A stretch of DNA of 29,719 nt from Roseicyclus sp041163945 (GTDB lineage: Bacteria; Pseudomonadota; Alphaproteobacteria; Rhodobacterales; Rhodobacteraceae). The translations under genes and the position numbers were made by a program. The notes under the pieces were generated by a model that was given only the letters and a program-made list of their open reading frames with translations, had not been told where the DNA came from and searched no databases. Of this stretch, positions 8,437 through 16,166 are shown in pieces (position 1 is the stretch's first letter; each line of letters starts with the position of its first letter). The stretch covers positions 1-29,719 of the forward strand of contig JBEAQJ010000156.1 in assembly GCA_041163945.1 (NCBI GenBank), written 5' to 3'.

Positions 8437-10014
8437 TCAGTTCTTAGTCACATCGCCCAGCAGAAGGAAGAAGGACGGCTCCAGCGTGAAGCCCTCGACC
8501 TTGTCCGATGTGACGGCGTTCTGCATCCAGTTTGCGACGAACACCCAGGGCGCATCTTCCTGCACGATCACCTGCATCTCGCGATATAGGCGTGCGCGCT
8601 CGTCCTGATCGGTTGCCACGCGCGCCGCTTCCAGCAGGGTATCCACCTCGGGGTTGGAATAATAACCGGAATTGAACCCGCCTTGTTCGGGCCAAGCCGC
8701 CGTGCGCAGCGCCAAGAAGGGCAGCGTGTCAGGATCGTTGGTCATCCATGCCATCTGCGCCATGTCCGCCTTGCCCTGAAGGCCGGGGTTTACGCGACCA
8801 AGGAAGGTGTTCCATTCATAGGTTTCGATCTTCACATCGAACCCCACAGCCGCCAGATCGGCCTGGATCGCGGTGCCCATCGCGACGGGATCGAGCATCC
8901 CCGAACCGCCTTCGGTGACATAGAAGGTCAATTCCGCCCCTTCGGCGCCGGCTTCGGCAATCAATGCGCGTGCGCGGTCGGGATCGTAGGGATAGGGCTG
9001 CAAATCGGTGTTGTAGGCCCAGGCAAAGGCCGGCGGCGTGGGGCCGGCGGCCACGGTTGCGGTGCCTTCCAGCACATCGTTCACGATCGCTTCGCGGTTG
9101 ATCGCATAATTCGCGGCTTGCCGGACGCGCACATCGGCAAAGGGCCCTTCGAGCGCGTTCAGGATCAAGAACCACACATGCGGGCCGGCCTGTTCGTGCA
9201 CGGTGTATTCGGCGCCGGCGAATTGCGACAAGGCCACCGGCGGCACCTCGACCATCACGTCGATCCCGCCGGACAGCATTTCGGCCACGCGGGTGTTGGC
9301 GTCCGTGATCGGTCGGAACACGACCGCGTCCAATTCGGCGCGATCGGCCCAGTAGCTGTCGTTTCGGGTCACCACCACGCGCTCGTTCGACCGCCATTCG
9401 GCAAAACGGAAGGGGCCCGTTCCCGAGGGATTGCGCCCATACTCGGCCCCATGCTGCATCACCGCCGCGGGCGACACGATCAAGCCGGTCGGATACGCCA
9501 GGTTCGACAGGAACGGTGCGTAGGGCTCGTTCAGGGTGAAGCGCACGGTGCGGGCATCCAGCGCCTCGACGCTCTGAACCGCACTGAAGAAGAACGACAG
9601 CGGGAAGGGCCCGGTGTTGTGATAGGGGTGGTCTTCGTTCAGCATGCGCTCGAAGTTGAACACCACCGCCTCTGCGTCAAACGCGCTGCCATCGTGGAAA
9701 CTTACCCCTTCGCGCAGGGTAAAGGTGTAGACCTTGCCGTCTTCGGAAATCTCCCAAGATTGGGCCAGCGCCGGCTCGACCTCAAGCGTGCCCGATGCAT
9801 AACGCACAAGCCCCTCATACAGGTTCATCAGGATGCGGAAGTCATTGACCGCGGTGACCGCGTGCGGGTCCATCGATTGGGGTTCTGCAATTTGGCCCAC
9901 GACCAGCACGCCCGGCGGCGTTTGTGCAAAGGCAGGTGACACCACGGAGGATGTCGCCAGAAGGGCGGCTGTCAGTACCCCGAAGCCGCGACGGGTCAGT
10001 GATGAAAAGGCCAT
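8437..10014 (-). CDS. Family-5 solute-binding protein (peptide/nickel-type)
   Basis: 525-residue periplasmic receptor of the ABC importer encoded downstream. The N-terminus has a twin-arginine-like signal (TRRGFGVLTAALLA) and a likely cleavage after AFA (about residue 30). The SBP_bac_5 fold is shown by EPQSMDPH, the LYEGLVRY motif, ALAQSWEISEDGKVYTFTLR, the GTGPFRF motif and NYAINREAIV. The start at 10014 has AAGGAG about 10 bases upstream. Substrates of this family include di/oligopeptides, nickel chelates, glutathione, opines and some sugars. The neighbouring DUF1028 gene suggests a peptide-like or amide compound, but that is inference. Confidence 0.93.
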   Translation of the reverse strand: MAFSSLTRRGFGVLTAALLATSSVVSPAFAQTPPGVLVVGQIAEPQSMDPHAVTAVNDFRILMNLYEGLVRYASGTLEVEPALAQSWEISEDGKVYTFTLREGVSFHDGSAFDAEAVVFNFERMLNEDHPYHNTGPFPLSFFFSAVQSVEALDARTVRFTLNEPYAPFLSNLAYPTGLIVSPAAVMQHGAEYGRNPSGTGPFRFAEWRSNERVVVTRNDSYWADRAELDAVVFRPITDANTRVAEMLSGGIDVMVEVPPVALSQFAGAEYTVHEQAGPHVWFLILNALEGPFADVRVRQAANYAINREAIVNDVLEGTATVAAGPTPPAFAWAYNTDLQPYPYDPDRARALIAEAGAEGAELTFYVTEGGSGMLDPVAMGTAIQADLAAVGFDVKIETYEWNTFLGRVNPGLQGKADMAQMAWMTNDPDTLPFLALRTAAWPEQGGFNSGYYSNPEVDTLLEAARVATDQDERARLYREMQVIVQEDAPWVFVANWMQNAVTSDKVEGFTLEPSFFLLLGDVTKN

Positions 10015-10041
10015 GTCCGGCGCTCCTTGTTGGTGGATTTA

Positions 10042-10099
10042 TTGACCCTTATTTATCATGATAATTTGCACTCGTCAAAATTTTCATGATAGATTGCAC
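10042..10099. promoter_or_regulatory. Divergent promoter with 12-bp palindrome and 16-bp direct repeat
   Basis: AT-rich region between the binding-protein gene (minus) and the DUF1028 gene (plus). On the minus strand TTGACG (10078-10073), a 17-bp spacer and TAAATA (10055-10050) make a good sigma-70-type promoter. A perfect palindrome TTATCATGATAA (10053-10064) overlaps that -10 element. A 16-bp unit, TCATGATAATTTGCAC (10056-10071), recurs as TCATGATAGATTGCAC (10084-10099), 14 of 16 bases equal and 28 bp apart. The copies lie upstream of and within the promoter, as expected for operators of the GntR/FCD protein encoded at the end of the operon (inference). Confidence 0.65.
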
Positions 10100-10118
10100 G
10101 GCAAGAGGGAAAATACCG

Positions 10119-10781
10119 ATGACATTCTCGATTCTTGCTCAAGATTTGAACACGGGCTGCATGGGCGGGGCCGCGGCCACCGGTTCGCTGTGCGTTGGCG
10201 GGTGGGTGCTGCGGGGCGATTCGCGGGCGGGCATGTCGGCCTCGCAAGGGGCGGCGCCTTCGACCCTTTGGGGTGAAGATGCGCTCAACCGGATGCAGGC
10301 CGGCGATACCGCGGAACAGGCCGTTGCGGCCATCACGCAAGCCGATGCCGGGCGCGATTGGCGCCAGATTGCCGCGCTCGACCATGCGGGCGGCACGGCT
10401 TGCTTCACCGGCGCGCACAACACCGTATGGCGCGGGTCGCTGGTCGAGCCGGGGCTTGTGGTTTCGGGCAACCTGCTGGCCGGGCCGCAGGTGCTTGCCG
10501 CGATGCGGGATACATTCGTGACGGCGGCGGGCAGCCTGGCGGAACGCCTTTTGGCGGCATTGGCCGCCGCTGAAGCGGCTGGCGGCGATACGCGCGGCCT
10601 GCAATCGGCGGCGCTGCTGGTGGTGTCCGACGATGCAGCGCCCCTGACGCTGCGGATCGACTGGGCCGAAGATCCCATCAAGGACCTGCGCCATCTGCAT
10701 GCCCGCAGCCAAAGCGGCGATTACGCGGCATGGTTGCCCAGTGTCCCGACGCGCAATCACCCAGATCGCTGCCATGGCTGA
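10119..10781 (+). CDS. DUF1028 family protein (Ntn-hydrolase-like)
   Basis: 220-residue cytoplasmic protein. It starts MTFSILAQDLNTGCMG, matching the DUF1028 opening (MTxSIVARDxxTG). It also has the middle block GRDWRQIAALDHAGG, the segment VVSGNLLAGPQVLAAM, and the block around GGDTRGLQSAALLVV that marks the family. Members share the Ntn-hydrolase fold and are thought to cleave an amide bond; no reaction is firmly assigned that I know of. The ATG at 10119 has AGAGGGA upstream, and an in-frame ATG at 10086 lies inside the operator repeat and is less likely. It diverges from the peptide-type importer and may act on the imported compound (inference). Confidence 0.85.
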   Translation: MTFSILAQDLNTGCMGGAAATGSLCVGGWVLRGDSRAGMSASQGAAPSTLWGEDALNRMQAGDTAEQAVAAITQADAGRDWRQIAALDHAGGTACFTGAHNTVWRGSLVEPGLVVSGNLLAGPQVLAAMRDTFVTAAGSLAERLLAALAAAEAAGGDTRGLQSAALLVVSDDAAPLTLRIDWAEDPIKDLRHLHARSQSGDYAAWLPSVPTRNHPDRCHG

Positions 10782-10837
10782 CGCGGGCTGACAGCACGCA
10801 GCGGCCCGCGGCATAGACCGCACGACCGAACAAGGGA

Positions 10838-11140
10838 TCAGCCGGTGTCCGACCTGGCCCTGCCAAGGGATGTGACCGATGGCGTGGTGCGCGCCACCGC
10901 GGTTTTGTGCGTCACCACCTTACCACGCGGCGCGCCGGTCGCAGGCGCATGGCCTCGAGGGGCGTGGCGCAATCTTGTCCGATTGCGGCCGTCACCCCTG
11001 CGGCCAGCAGTTCGGACAACCGCGGCATGCCAGGACGCTTGGGGTCGGTATCGGCGCGACCCCGTGGGATGATGTTGATCAAAGGATTGGCAATCGCCAC
11101 ACCCAGCCCTGCAAGCTTTGCGGACCGGGGCGGCGTGCCT
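10838..11140 (-). pseudogene. codA: Remnant of a CodA-type (cytosine deaminase) amidohydrolase
   Basis: A minus-strand frame reads GVAIANPLINIIPRGRADTD, then PKRPGMPRLSELLAAGVTAA, then IGQDCA. This closely follows the cytosine deaminase block NPLxNIxLQGRxDTYPKRRGxTRVxELLxAGxNVxFGHD. The roughly 100 residues that should follow are missing: the frame jumps to LEAMRLRPARRVV, which resembles the C-terminal 'ALRxxPxRxxVxRGGKVI' strand. A frameshift then continues it as GKVVTHKTAVARTTPSV and a stop at 10838. The 5' end is cut off by the LysR gene. So this is a decayed gene with internal deletion, frameshift and 5' truncation. It is CodA-like by motif; a related amidohydrolase is possible. Confidence 0.72.
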
Positions 11141-11143
11141 TCG

Positions 11144-12106
11144 TCATCTTGCACGATCTGTCGCTTCGGCCAACACGGCCCGCGGGGGGGCAACGATGTC
11201 TTGGCCGCGTCTGGATGGGGTTCGGACAAGTTCGTTCATGAAAGCCCGGCGCAGCGCTTCGCCGTCTCGGCGGCGGTCGTGGGAGGCATAGAAACGCGAT
11301 ACCAGCGACCAGTCGTTGGGCTTGACGGCACGCATACGCCCACGGCTTTGCCAGACTTCGCCACGATGGGCCGGCAAGAACCCCACATAGCGCCCCGACA
11401 AGATCAGGATTTCCTGCGCCTCCATGCTGCCGACGGTCGCACGCGCCGTGACCCTGCCAAGCCGGTAGGTGTCGTCGAAATGCATGTAGTTGCGCACGGA
11501 AAATGCGGCCTCAAGAAAGTCGCGCTGTGTCAGGTCGCGGTCGGGCATGGTGAACCAGGCATGGTCACGGCCACAGTAAATCAGATGCGTCTCGGTGGCG
11601 ATCTCATGGTAGGAAAGACCGGGCATGGGCTGTAGTGAACCGCCGATCACGATATCGCGCATGCCCCGCAGCAGGCTGTTCTGAAGCCCCGCGGGCGTGT
11701 CGGTCTCAAGTTCGATCAGGGCTTCGGGATGGCGCTCGGTGAAACGGCTGACCGCCCCGGGCAGGTCAAGCGCTTCAAAGGTGGTCACACAATCCAGAAC
11801 GCCGATACGCAACTTCAATGTTCGACGATTGTGGACACGGTCCATGGTCGCCTCGAACTGCTCGATGTTGCGCAGCAAATCCTGCGCGGCCTTGTAGGTA
11901 TCTTCCCCGGCCGGAGACAGGCGAAACCCGCCGCGACCGCGTTCGCACAGCCTGGTGCCCAGTTTGGCCTCGAGCGCGGCAAGATGCGTGGACAAGGTCG
12001 ACTGGGCCATGTTCAGCGCGATCTGCGCGCCGGAAAACCCATTGCATTCCACAATCGTGCAAAAAATGCGGATCAATCGCAGATCGATGTCAGACAGGTG
12101 GCGCAT
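11144..12106 (-). CDS. LysR-family transcriptional regulator
   Basis: 320-residue LTTR. Residues 1-65 are the winged helix (LRLIRIFCTIVECNGFSGA, AQSTLSTHLAALEAKLG, CERGRGGFRLSPAG). The remainder is a periplasmic-binding-like co-inducer domain (LKLRIGVLDC, then IVIGGSLQPMPGL). It diverges from the eight-gene plus-strand operon across a 115-bp intergenic region, the classic arrangement for an LTTR activating its neighbour. Its 3' end abuts the CodA-like remnant, so it probably arrived together with the operon (inference). Confidence 0.93.
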   Translation of the reverse strand: MRHLSDIDLRLIRIFCTIVECNGFSGAQIALNMAQSTLSTHLAALEAKLGTRLCERGRGGFRLSPAGEDTYKAAQDLLRNIEQFEATMDRVHNRRTLKLRIGVLDCVTTFEALDLPGAVSRFTERHPEALIELETDTPAGLQNSLLRGMRDIVIGGSLQPMPGLSYHEIATETHLIYCGRDHAWFTMPDRDLTQRDFLEAAFSVRNYMHFDDTYRLGRVTARATVGSMEAQEILILSGRYVGFLPAHRGEVWQSRGRMRAVKPNDWSLVSRFYASHDRRRDGEALRRAFMNELVRTPSRRGQDIVAPPRAVLAEATDRAR

Positions 12107-12221
12107 GCGGCAATCACTTTAAAGATTTTCGATATGTTTTGATCAAAGTCGATCATTTTTCATCAGCCTGCAAGGCTGCTAGGCTTTTCGTGACGCAATT
12201 CACATCGAAGGAGCCTGACAA
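12107..12221. promoter_or_regulatory. LysR/operon divergent control region
   Basis: AT-rich intergenic stretch with several dyads: CTTTAAAG (12117-12124), the perfect palindrome TTTGATCAAA (12138-12147), and CAGCCT-GCA-AGGCTG (12164-12178). Any of these could be the LysR recognition or activation site. A Shine-Dalgarno GAAGGAG precedes the ATG at 12222 by about 8 bases. I cannot place the -35/-10 elements confidently. Confidence 0.5.
12141..12156 (+). repeat. 16-bp exact repeat, copy 1
   Basis: GATCAAAGTCGATCAT in the LysR/operon control region, overlapping the TTTGATCAAA palindrome. An identical copy lies at 13234-13249, at the start of the permease gene. Confidence 0.6.
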
Positions 12222-13217
12222 ATGCTTCGCCGCGCCCTGCTTGCTGCCACCACCCTTTCCCTTGCCATGCCCGCCGCCGCGCAGGACAATGTGATCCGTA
12301 TCCTCGCGCCCACATGGGTCGGCTTTGCGCCTGCGCTCGTCGCGCAGGATCTTGGCTGCTACGCGGAAGAAGGCGTGACGCTCGACTTCCGCTTCGAAGA
12401 TGACCGCGCCAACGTCATGGCGGCGATGGAACGGGGCGACATCGATGCCGACATGCGCACCGTGGGCGAGCACCAAGGCCGTCCGCGTGTGCCAGAAACC
12501 CCAGGCACCATCATCGGAACCATCGACATTTCCGTGGGCGGCGATGGCGTATTGGTCGATGGATCGGTCGAAAGCGTCGCGGATCTGGCCGGAAAGACGG
12601 TGGCGATCGAGCCCAACATCCCGGCCCGCTTGCTGCTTCAGATGGAACTGTCCAAGGTCGGCCTGTCGATCAATGATCTGGAACTGCGCGAAATTGCGAC
12701 GGCCGACACGATCGCCGTGTTTTCTGACCCGTCCATCGCCGCCGTGGGCACATACGAACCCTTCCTGAGCCAGGCCGTGCAAATCTTGCCCGACCGTTCG
12801 CCGCGCGTGCTTGTATCTTCGCGGGATGAACCCGACCTGATCGTCGACATCATCACCGCACGCGACGCCGCGCTGGCCGAAAACCCGGCCAAATTCGAAA
12901 GCCTGCTGCGCTGCGTCTATCGCGCGGTCGATTACCAGCGCGCGAACCCGGCCGAATTCGCCGAACTGGCCGCCCCCTATTTCGGACTGACCGCCGCAGA
13001 TGTGACCGAGATCATCGAAACCTCGCTTGCCTACACGACGTATGAGGATGCGCTGGCCTTTCTCGGAAGCGACGGCAGCACCGGAAAGCTGCATGGCGTG
13101 TTCGATCAGGTCATGAAACTCAACATCGATTTCGGGGCAGCCGACACGGTTCTGAACGCGGCCGAGGAAATCGACAACGCGGTGTTGACGGCGCTGTTCG
13201 ACGGCCACACGCGCTGA
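12222..13217 (+). CDS. NMT1/TauA-type ABC substrate-binding protein
   Basis: 331-residue periplasmic receptor, first gene of the operon. The signal peptide spans residues 1-21 (LLAATTLSLAMPAAA, cleavage before QD). The mature part has the NMT1/ThiY/SsuA/TauA pattern: a first strand with WVGFAPALVAQDLGCYAEEG, a DADMRT loop, VADLAGKTVAIEP, and VGTYEPFLSQA in the second lobe. Family members bind aminopyrimidines, taurine, sulfonates, nitrate or similar small nitrogen/sulfur compounds. The ureohydrolases downstream suggest a guanidino-type or ureide ligand here (inference). RBS GAAGGAG. Confidence 0.9.
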   Translation: MLRRALLAATTLSLAMPAAAQDNVIRILAPTWVGFAPALVAQDLGCYAEEGVTLDFRFEDDRANVMAAMERGDIDADMRTVGEHQGRPRVPETPGTIIGTIDISVGGDGVLVDGSVESVADLAGKTVAIEPNIPARLLLQMELSKVGLSINDLELREIATADTIAVFSDPSIAAVGTYEPFLSQAVQILPDRSPRVLVSSRDEPDLIVDIITARDAALAENPAKFESLLRCVYRAVDYQRANPAEFAELAAPYFGLTAADVTEIIETSLAYTTYEDALAFLGSDGSTGKLHGVFDQVMKLNIDFGAADTVLNAAEEIDNAVLTALFDGHTR

Positions 13218-13226
13218 CGCGCTGCG

Positions 13227-13979
13227 ATGCCCGGATCAAAGTCGATCATCGGAACGGCCAGCACGCTGGCGCTGGTGCTGGCCTGGGAAGCCGTGTCGCA
13301 GGGGGGGCTCGTATCCGAGCGCTTCCTGCCGGCGCCCTCGGTGGTGCTGGTCACGTTGTGGAAGATGATTTTCGAGCGTGATCTGCTGTATCACGCTGGC
13401 GTGTCTGCCTTGCGGGTCTGGGGCGCGTTCTTGATCGCGGCGGCCATGGCGGTTCCGATCGGCATCATGATGGGATCGTTTCGCTGGGTGGGTGCCGCGC
13501 TTGAACCGGTGGTGGATTTCATCCGTTATCTGCCGGTGCCGGCGCTGGTTCCGCTTTCGATCATCTGGTTCGGGGTCGGTGAAGGAACGAAAATCTTCCT
13601 TCTGTGGCTTGGCACCTTTTTTCAACTGGTCCTTCTTGTGGCCGATGATGTCCGACGCGTGCCGCATGAATACCACGAAACAGCCATGACGGTGGGGGCC
13701 ACCGGATCGCGGCGGCTGCTCGATGTGTCGCTGCCTGCGATGTTGCCCACGCTCGTCGACAACATGCGTATCACGCTGGGCTGGTGCTGGACCTATCTGA
13801 TCATCGCAGAGATCGTGGCGGCGAATTCGGGGCTTGGTTTCGTGATCTGGCAAGCGCGCCGGTTTTTCCAAACCCCAGAGGTGATGGCCGGTGTCGTCAC
13901 CATCGGGATCATCGGGTTGCTCACCGACCAGGTGATCCGGGCGGCGCACCGTCGGTGGTTCGGGTATCTTGTTCGATGA
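13227..13979 (+). CDS. ABC permease, SsuC/TauC type
   Basis: 250-residue membrane subunit with about six helices. The family opening is seen (LPAPSVVLVTLWKM), then IRYLPVPALVPLSIIWFGVG, and the EAA loop EYHETAMTVGATGSRRLLDV with SLPAMLP. It starts 9 bases after the binding-protein gene; its stop overlaps the ATPase ATG (ATGA). It forms a homodimeric channel in this family. Confidence 0.93.
   Translation: MPGSKSIIGTASTLALVLAWEAVSQGGLVSERFLPAPSVVLVTLWKMIFERDLLYHAGVSALRVWGAFLIAAAMAVPIGIMMGSFRWVGAALEPVVDFIRYLPVPALVPLSIIWFGVGEGTKIFLLWLGTFFQLVLLVADDVRRVPHEYHETAMTVGATGSRRLLDVSLPAMLPTLVDNMRITLGWCWTYLIIAEIVAANSGLGFVIWQARRFFQTPEVMAGVVTIGIIGLLTDQVIRAAHRRWFGYLVR
13234..13249 (+). repeat. 16-bp exact repeat, copy 2
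   Basis: GATCAAAGTCGATCAT inside codons 3-8 of the permease gene, identical to 12141-12156. Flanking bases differ, so the match is exactly 16 bases. Confidence 0.6.
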
Positions 13980-14746
13980 GCTACCTGGCGTTTGAGAATG
14001 TCACGAAACGCTACGGCCAAACCGAGGTCGTGGCCCCCTTTCAGCTGACCGTTGCCAAGGGCGAACTGGTGGCTTTCCTCGGGCCGTCCGGGTGCGGGAA
14101 AACGACACTGATGCGGATGGTGGGCGGGCTGGAATCGCCGACGTCCGGGCGGATTGTGCTATCGGGGGAACCGCTTGGCGGGCCGGACCGCAGGCGGGGC
14201 ATGGTGTTTCAGTCATACTCGGCCTTTCCGTGGCTCACCGTCGAAGGCAACGTTGCCTATGGCATGCGCTATCGAACCGATCTGACCGCGGCCGAGAAAA
14301 AAGACCGCACGGCGCATTTTCTTGCCCTCGTCGGACTGACCGATTTCCGCGACAGCTGGCCCAATCGAATTTCGGGCGGCATGCGCCAGCGCGTGGCCAT
14401 CGCGCGGACGCTGGCAGCAGGATCGGAGATCTTGCTGATGGACGAGCCCTTTGGCGCGCTTGACGCGCAGCGCCGGGAATTCCTGCAAGTGGCGCTGCGC
14501 CGGATCCAGCGCGACGAAGGCAAGACCGTGATCTTCGTGACGCATGATGTGGAAGAGGCCGCCTTTCTGGCGGATCGGGTGATCGTCTTTACCCGCCGCC
14601 CGGCCGCCATTCTGGCCGAAGTCGATGTGACCGCGCAACTGGGTCCCGCGCGGTCGCTGGATCTGCGGGAAAGCCCGGAGTTCTTTGCGCTTAGAAACAA
14701 GTTGCTGCATCTCGTGCGTTCGACCGCGACAGAGGACGACACATGA
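13976..14746 (+). CDS. ABC ATPase, SsuB/TauB type
   Basis: 256-residue nucleotide-binding subunit. Walker A is GPSGCGKTT (residues 36-44), the Q-loop VFQSYSAFPWLTV, the signature ISGGMRQRVAIARTL, Walker B ILLMDEPFGALD, and the H-loop FVTHDVEEA. The QSYxLFPW-type Q-loop and DEPFGALD are characteristic of the nitrate/sulfonate/taurine branch. The start overlaps the permease stop and the end overlaps the first SDR gene, both as ATGA. Confidence 0.94.
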   Translation: MSYLAFENVTKRYGQTEVVAPFQLTVAKGELVAFLGPSGCGKTTLMRMVGGLESPTSGRIVLSGEPLGGPDRRRGMVFQSYSAFPWLTVEGNVAYGMRYRTDLTAAEKKDRTAHFLALVGLTDFRDSWPNRISGGMRQRVAIARTLAAGSEILLMDEPFGALDAQRREFLQVALRRIQRDEGKTVIFVTHDVEEAAFLADRVIVFTRRPAAILAEVDVTAQLGPARSLDLRESPEFFALRNKLLHLVRSTATEDDT

Positions 14747-15495
14747 GACTGGATGGACAAACGGTTTTGGTCACCGGCGCAAGCCGCGGTATCGGGCTTG
14801 GCGTGGCCCGCGCCTTTGTCGAGGCGGGCGCGCGGGTCTGGGTCATGGCCGAGGACGAAGCGGTGCTGGACGCCGGCAAGCGCATCGGGGCAACGGGGCT
14901 AAGGGCGGATGTGACCGATGCGCTGGCCGTTGCGGATGCGGCGGAACGGGTCGGGTCGCTTGACGTTCTGGTCAACAACGCCGGTCTTGAGCGGATCACG
15001 CCGGTGAACGATCCATCGCCCGAGGCGGTGGCGCTGTTCCGGCGCATTCTCGACATCAATGTGACGGGCATGGCCATCGTCACGGGGCAGGTGCTGGGTG
15101 CGATGCGGCCGGGGGCGCGCATCGTGAACACCGCATCGATCTGGGGCCGGGTGGGTGAACCGCTTTTCGGGGCTTACGTGGCATCCAAGCATGCGGTCAT
15201 CGGCCTGACCAAGACCTGGGCCAAAGAGCTTGGCCCGCGCGGCATCCGTGTGAACGCGGTGGCGCCGGGCTGGGTGCGGACCGAAGCAGCCATACGTTCG
15301 GCCCGTGTGCTGGCCGCGCACAACGGAACATCGGAGGGCGCGATCATTGCCGGCGTCGAAGCGGCCCAGCCACTGGCCGGCGGGCTCATGGAGCCGGAAG
15401 ATATCGCCGGGGCCTATCTGTTTCTCGGCTCGGCCGCCTCTGCCAACATCACGGGCCAGACCCTTGGGATCGATCGCGGAGAGGTGCCGTGGTAA
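14743..15495 (+). CDS. SDR-family dehydrogenase 1
   Basis: 250-residue classical short-chain dehydrogenase/reductase. It has the cofactor motif TGASRGIG (11-18), NNAG (78-81), and the catalytic set Asn105, Ser132, Tyr145 and Lys149 (YVASK), followed by VNAVAPGWVRTE. Length and motifs indicate an active NAD(P)-dependent oxidoreductase interconverting an alcohol or hydroxy acid with a carbonyl. Its place in a nitrogen-compound operon suggests it oxidises the carbon skeleton released by the hydrolases (inference). Cofactor and substrate are not predictable with confidence. Confidence 0.92.
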   Translation: MRLDGQTVLVTGASRGIGLGVARAFVEAGARVWVMAEDEAVLDAGKRIGATGLRADVTDALAVADAAERVGSLDVLVNNAGLERITPVNDPSPEAVALFRRILDINVTGMAIVTGQVLGAMRPGARIVNTASIWGRVGEPLFGAYVASKHAVIGLTKTWAKELGPRGIRVNAVAPGWVRTEAAIRSARVLAAHNGTSEGAIIAGVEAAQPLAGGLMEPEDIAGAYLFLGSAASANITGQTLGIDRGEVPW

Positions 15496-16154
15496 AGGTT
15501 GCCGTCGTCACCGGGGCTGCCCGTGGTATCGGCGCGGCGACATGCGCCGCACTGAAGGCGGATGGGTTCGAGGTGCTTGGCCTTGACCTGGCCGGCACGC
15601 CGCTTGCCGCCGACGTGACCGATCCCGCTTCGGTCGCCGCCGCGCTGGCGATGGTGCCGCGCATTGACGTGCTGGTGAACAATGCCGGTATTCTGATCGA
15701 AGCACCGCTGGCCACAATGGCGCTTGCGGATTTCGATCGGCAGATCGCCGTCAACCTGCGTGGCCCCTTCGTGGTCACGCAAACGGCCCTGCCAAAGATG
15801 CCAAAAGGGGCACGCATCATCAATGTGGCCTCGGAACTTGCCTTTCTCGGGCGAGAGGGCGCATCGGCCTATGCCGCAAGCAAGGGGGCGATCTTGTCGC
15901 TCACGCGGTCCTGGGCGCGCGAACTTGCCCCCGACATTCTTGTAAATGCCGTGGCGCCCGGCCCGGTCGACACGCCGCTGCTGGGTTATGACGCGATGGC
16001 GCCAGAACAGCAGGCGCTCGAGCGGAAAAACCCGCTTGGCCGGATTGGCCAGCCCGATGAAATCGCCGCGGTCATCGCGTTTCTGGCGTCGCCCCGGGCC
16101 AGTTTCATCACCGGTCAATGCTTCTCCGCTGACGGCGGGGCGGCCATGCACTGA
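15489..16154 (+). CDS. SDR-family dehydrogenase 2 (short, GTG start)
   Basis: 221-residue SDR, shorter than the usual ~250. Motifs are TGAARGIG (8-15), NNAG (64-67), Ser115, and Tyr128/Lys132 (YAASK), then VNAVAPGPVDTP and FITGQCFSADGG. The start is GTG at 15489, overlapping the stop of SDR 1 by 7 bases; there is no alternative ATG near. It is only loosely similar to SDR 1, so the pair is probably two distinct steps (or two subunits) and not a recent duplication. The loss of about 30 residues falls mainly in the region after the cofactor strand, which is compact here. Confidence 0.9.
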   Translation: MVKVAVVTGAARGIGAATCAALKADGFEVLGLDLAGTPLAADVTDPASVAAALAMVPRIDVLVNNAGILIEAPLATMALADFDRQIAVNLRGPFVVTQTALPKMPKGARIINVASELAFLGREGASAYAASKGAILSLTRSWARELAPDILVNAVAPGPVDTPLLGYDAMAPEQQALERKNPLGRIGQPDEIAAVIAFLASPRASFITGQCFSADGGAAMH

Positions 16155-16166
16155 AGGACACCGATC

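Noticed and set aside
10139..10681. Minus-strand frame of 180 codons opposite DUF1028
   Set aside because: Ser/Ala/Pro-rich shadow of a well-supported DUF1028 gene; no domain visible.
12153..13208. Minus-strand frame of 351 codons
   Set aside because: Antisense to the NMT1/TauA-type binding protein, whose signal peptide, motifs and RBS are convincing; the minus frame has low-complexity His/Gly/Arg content.
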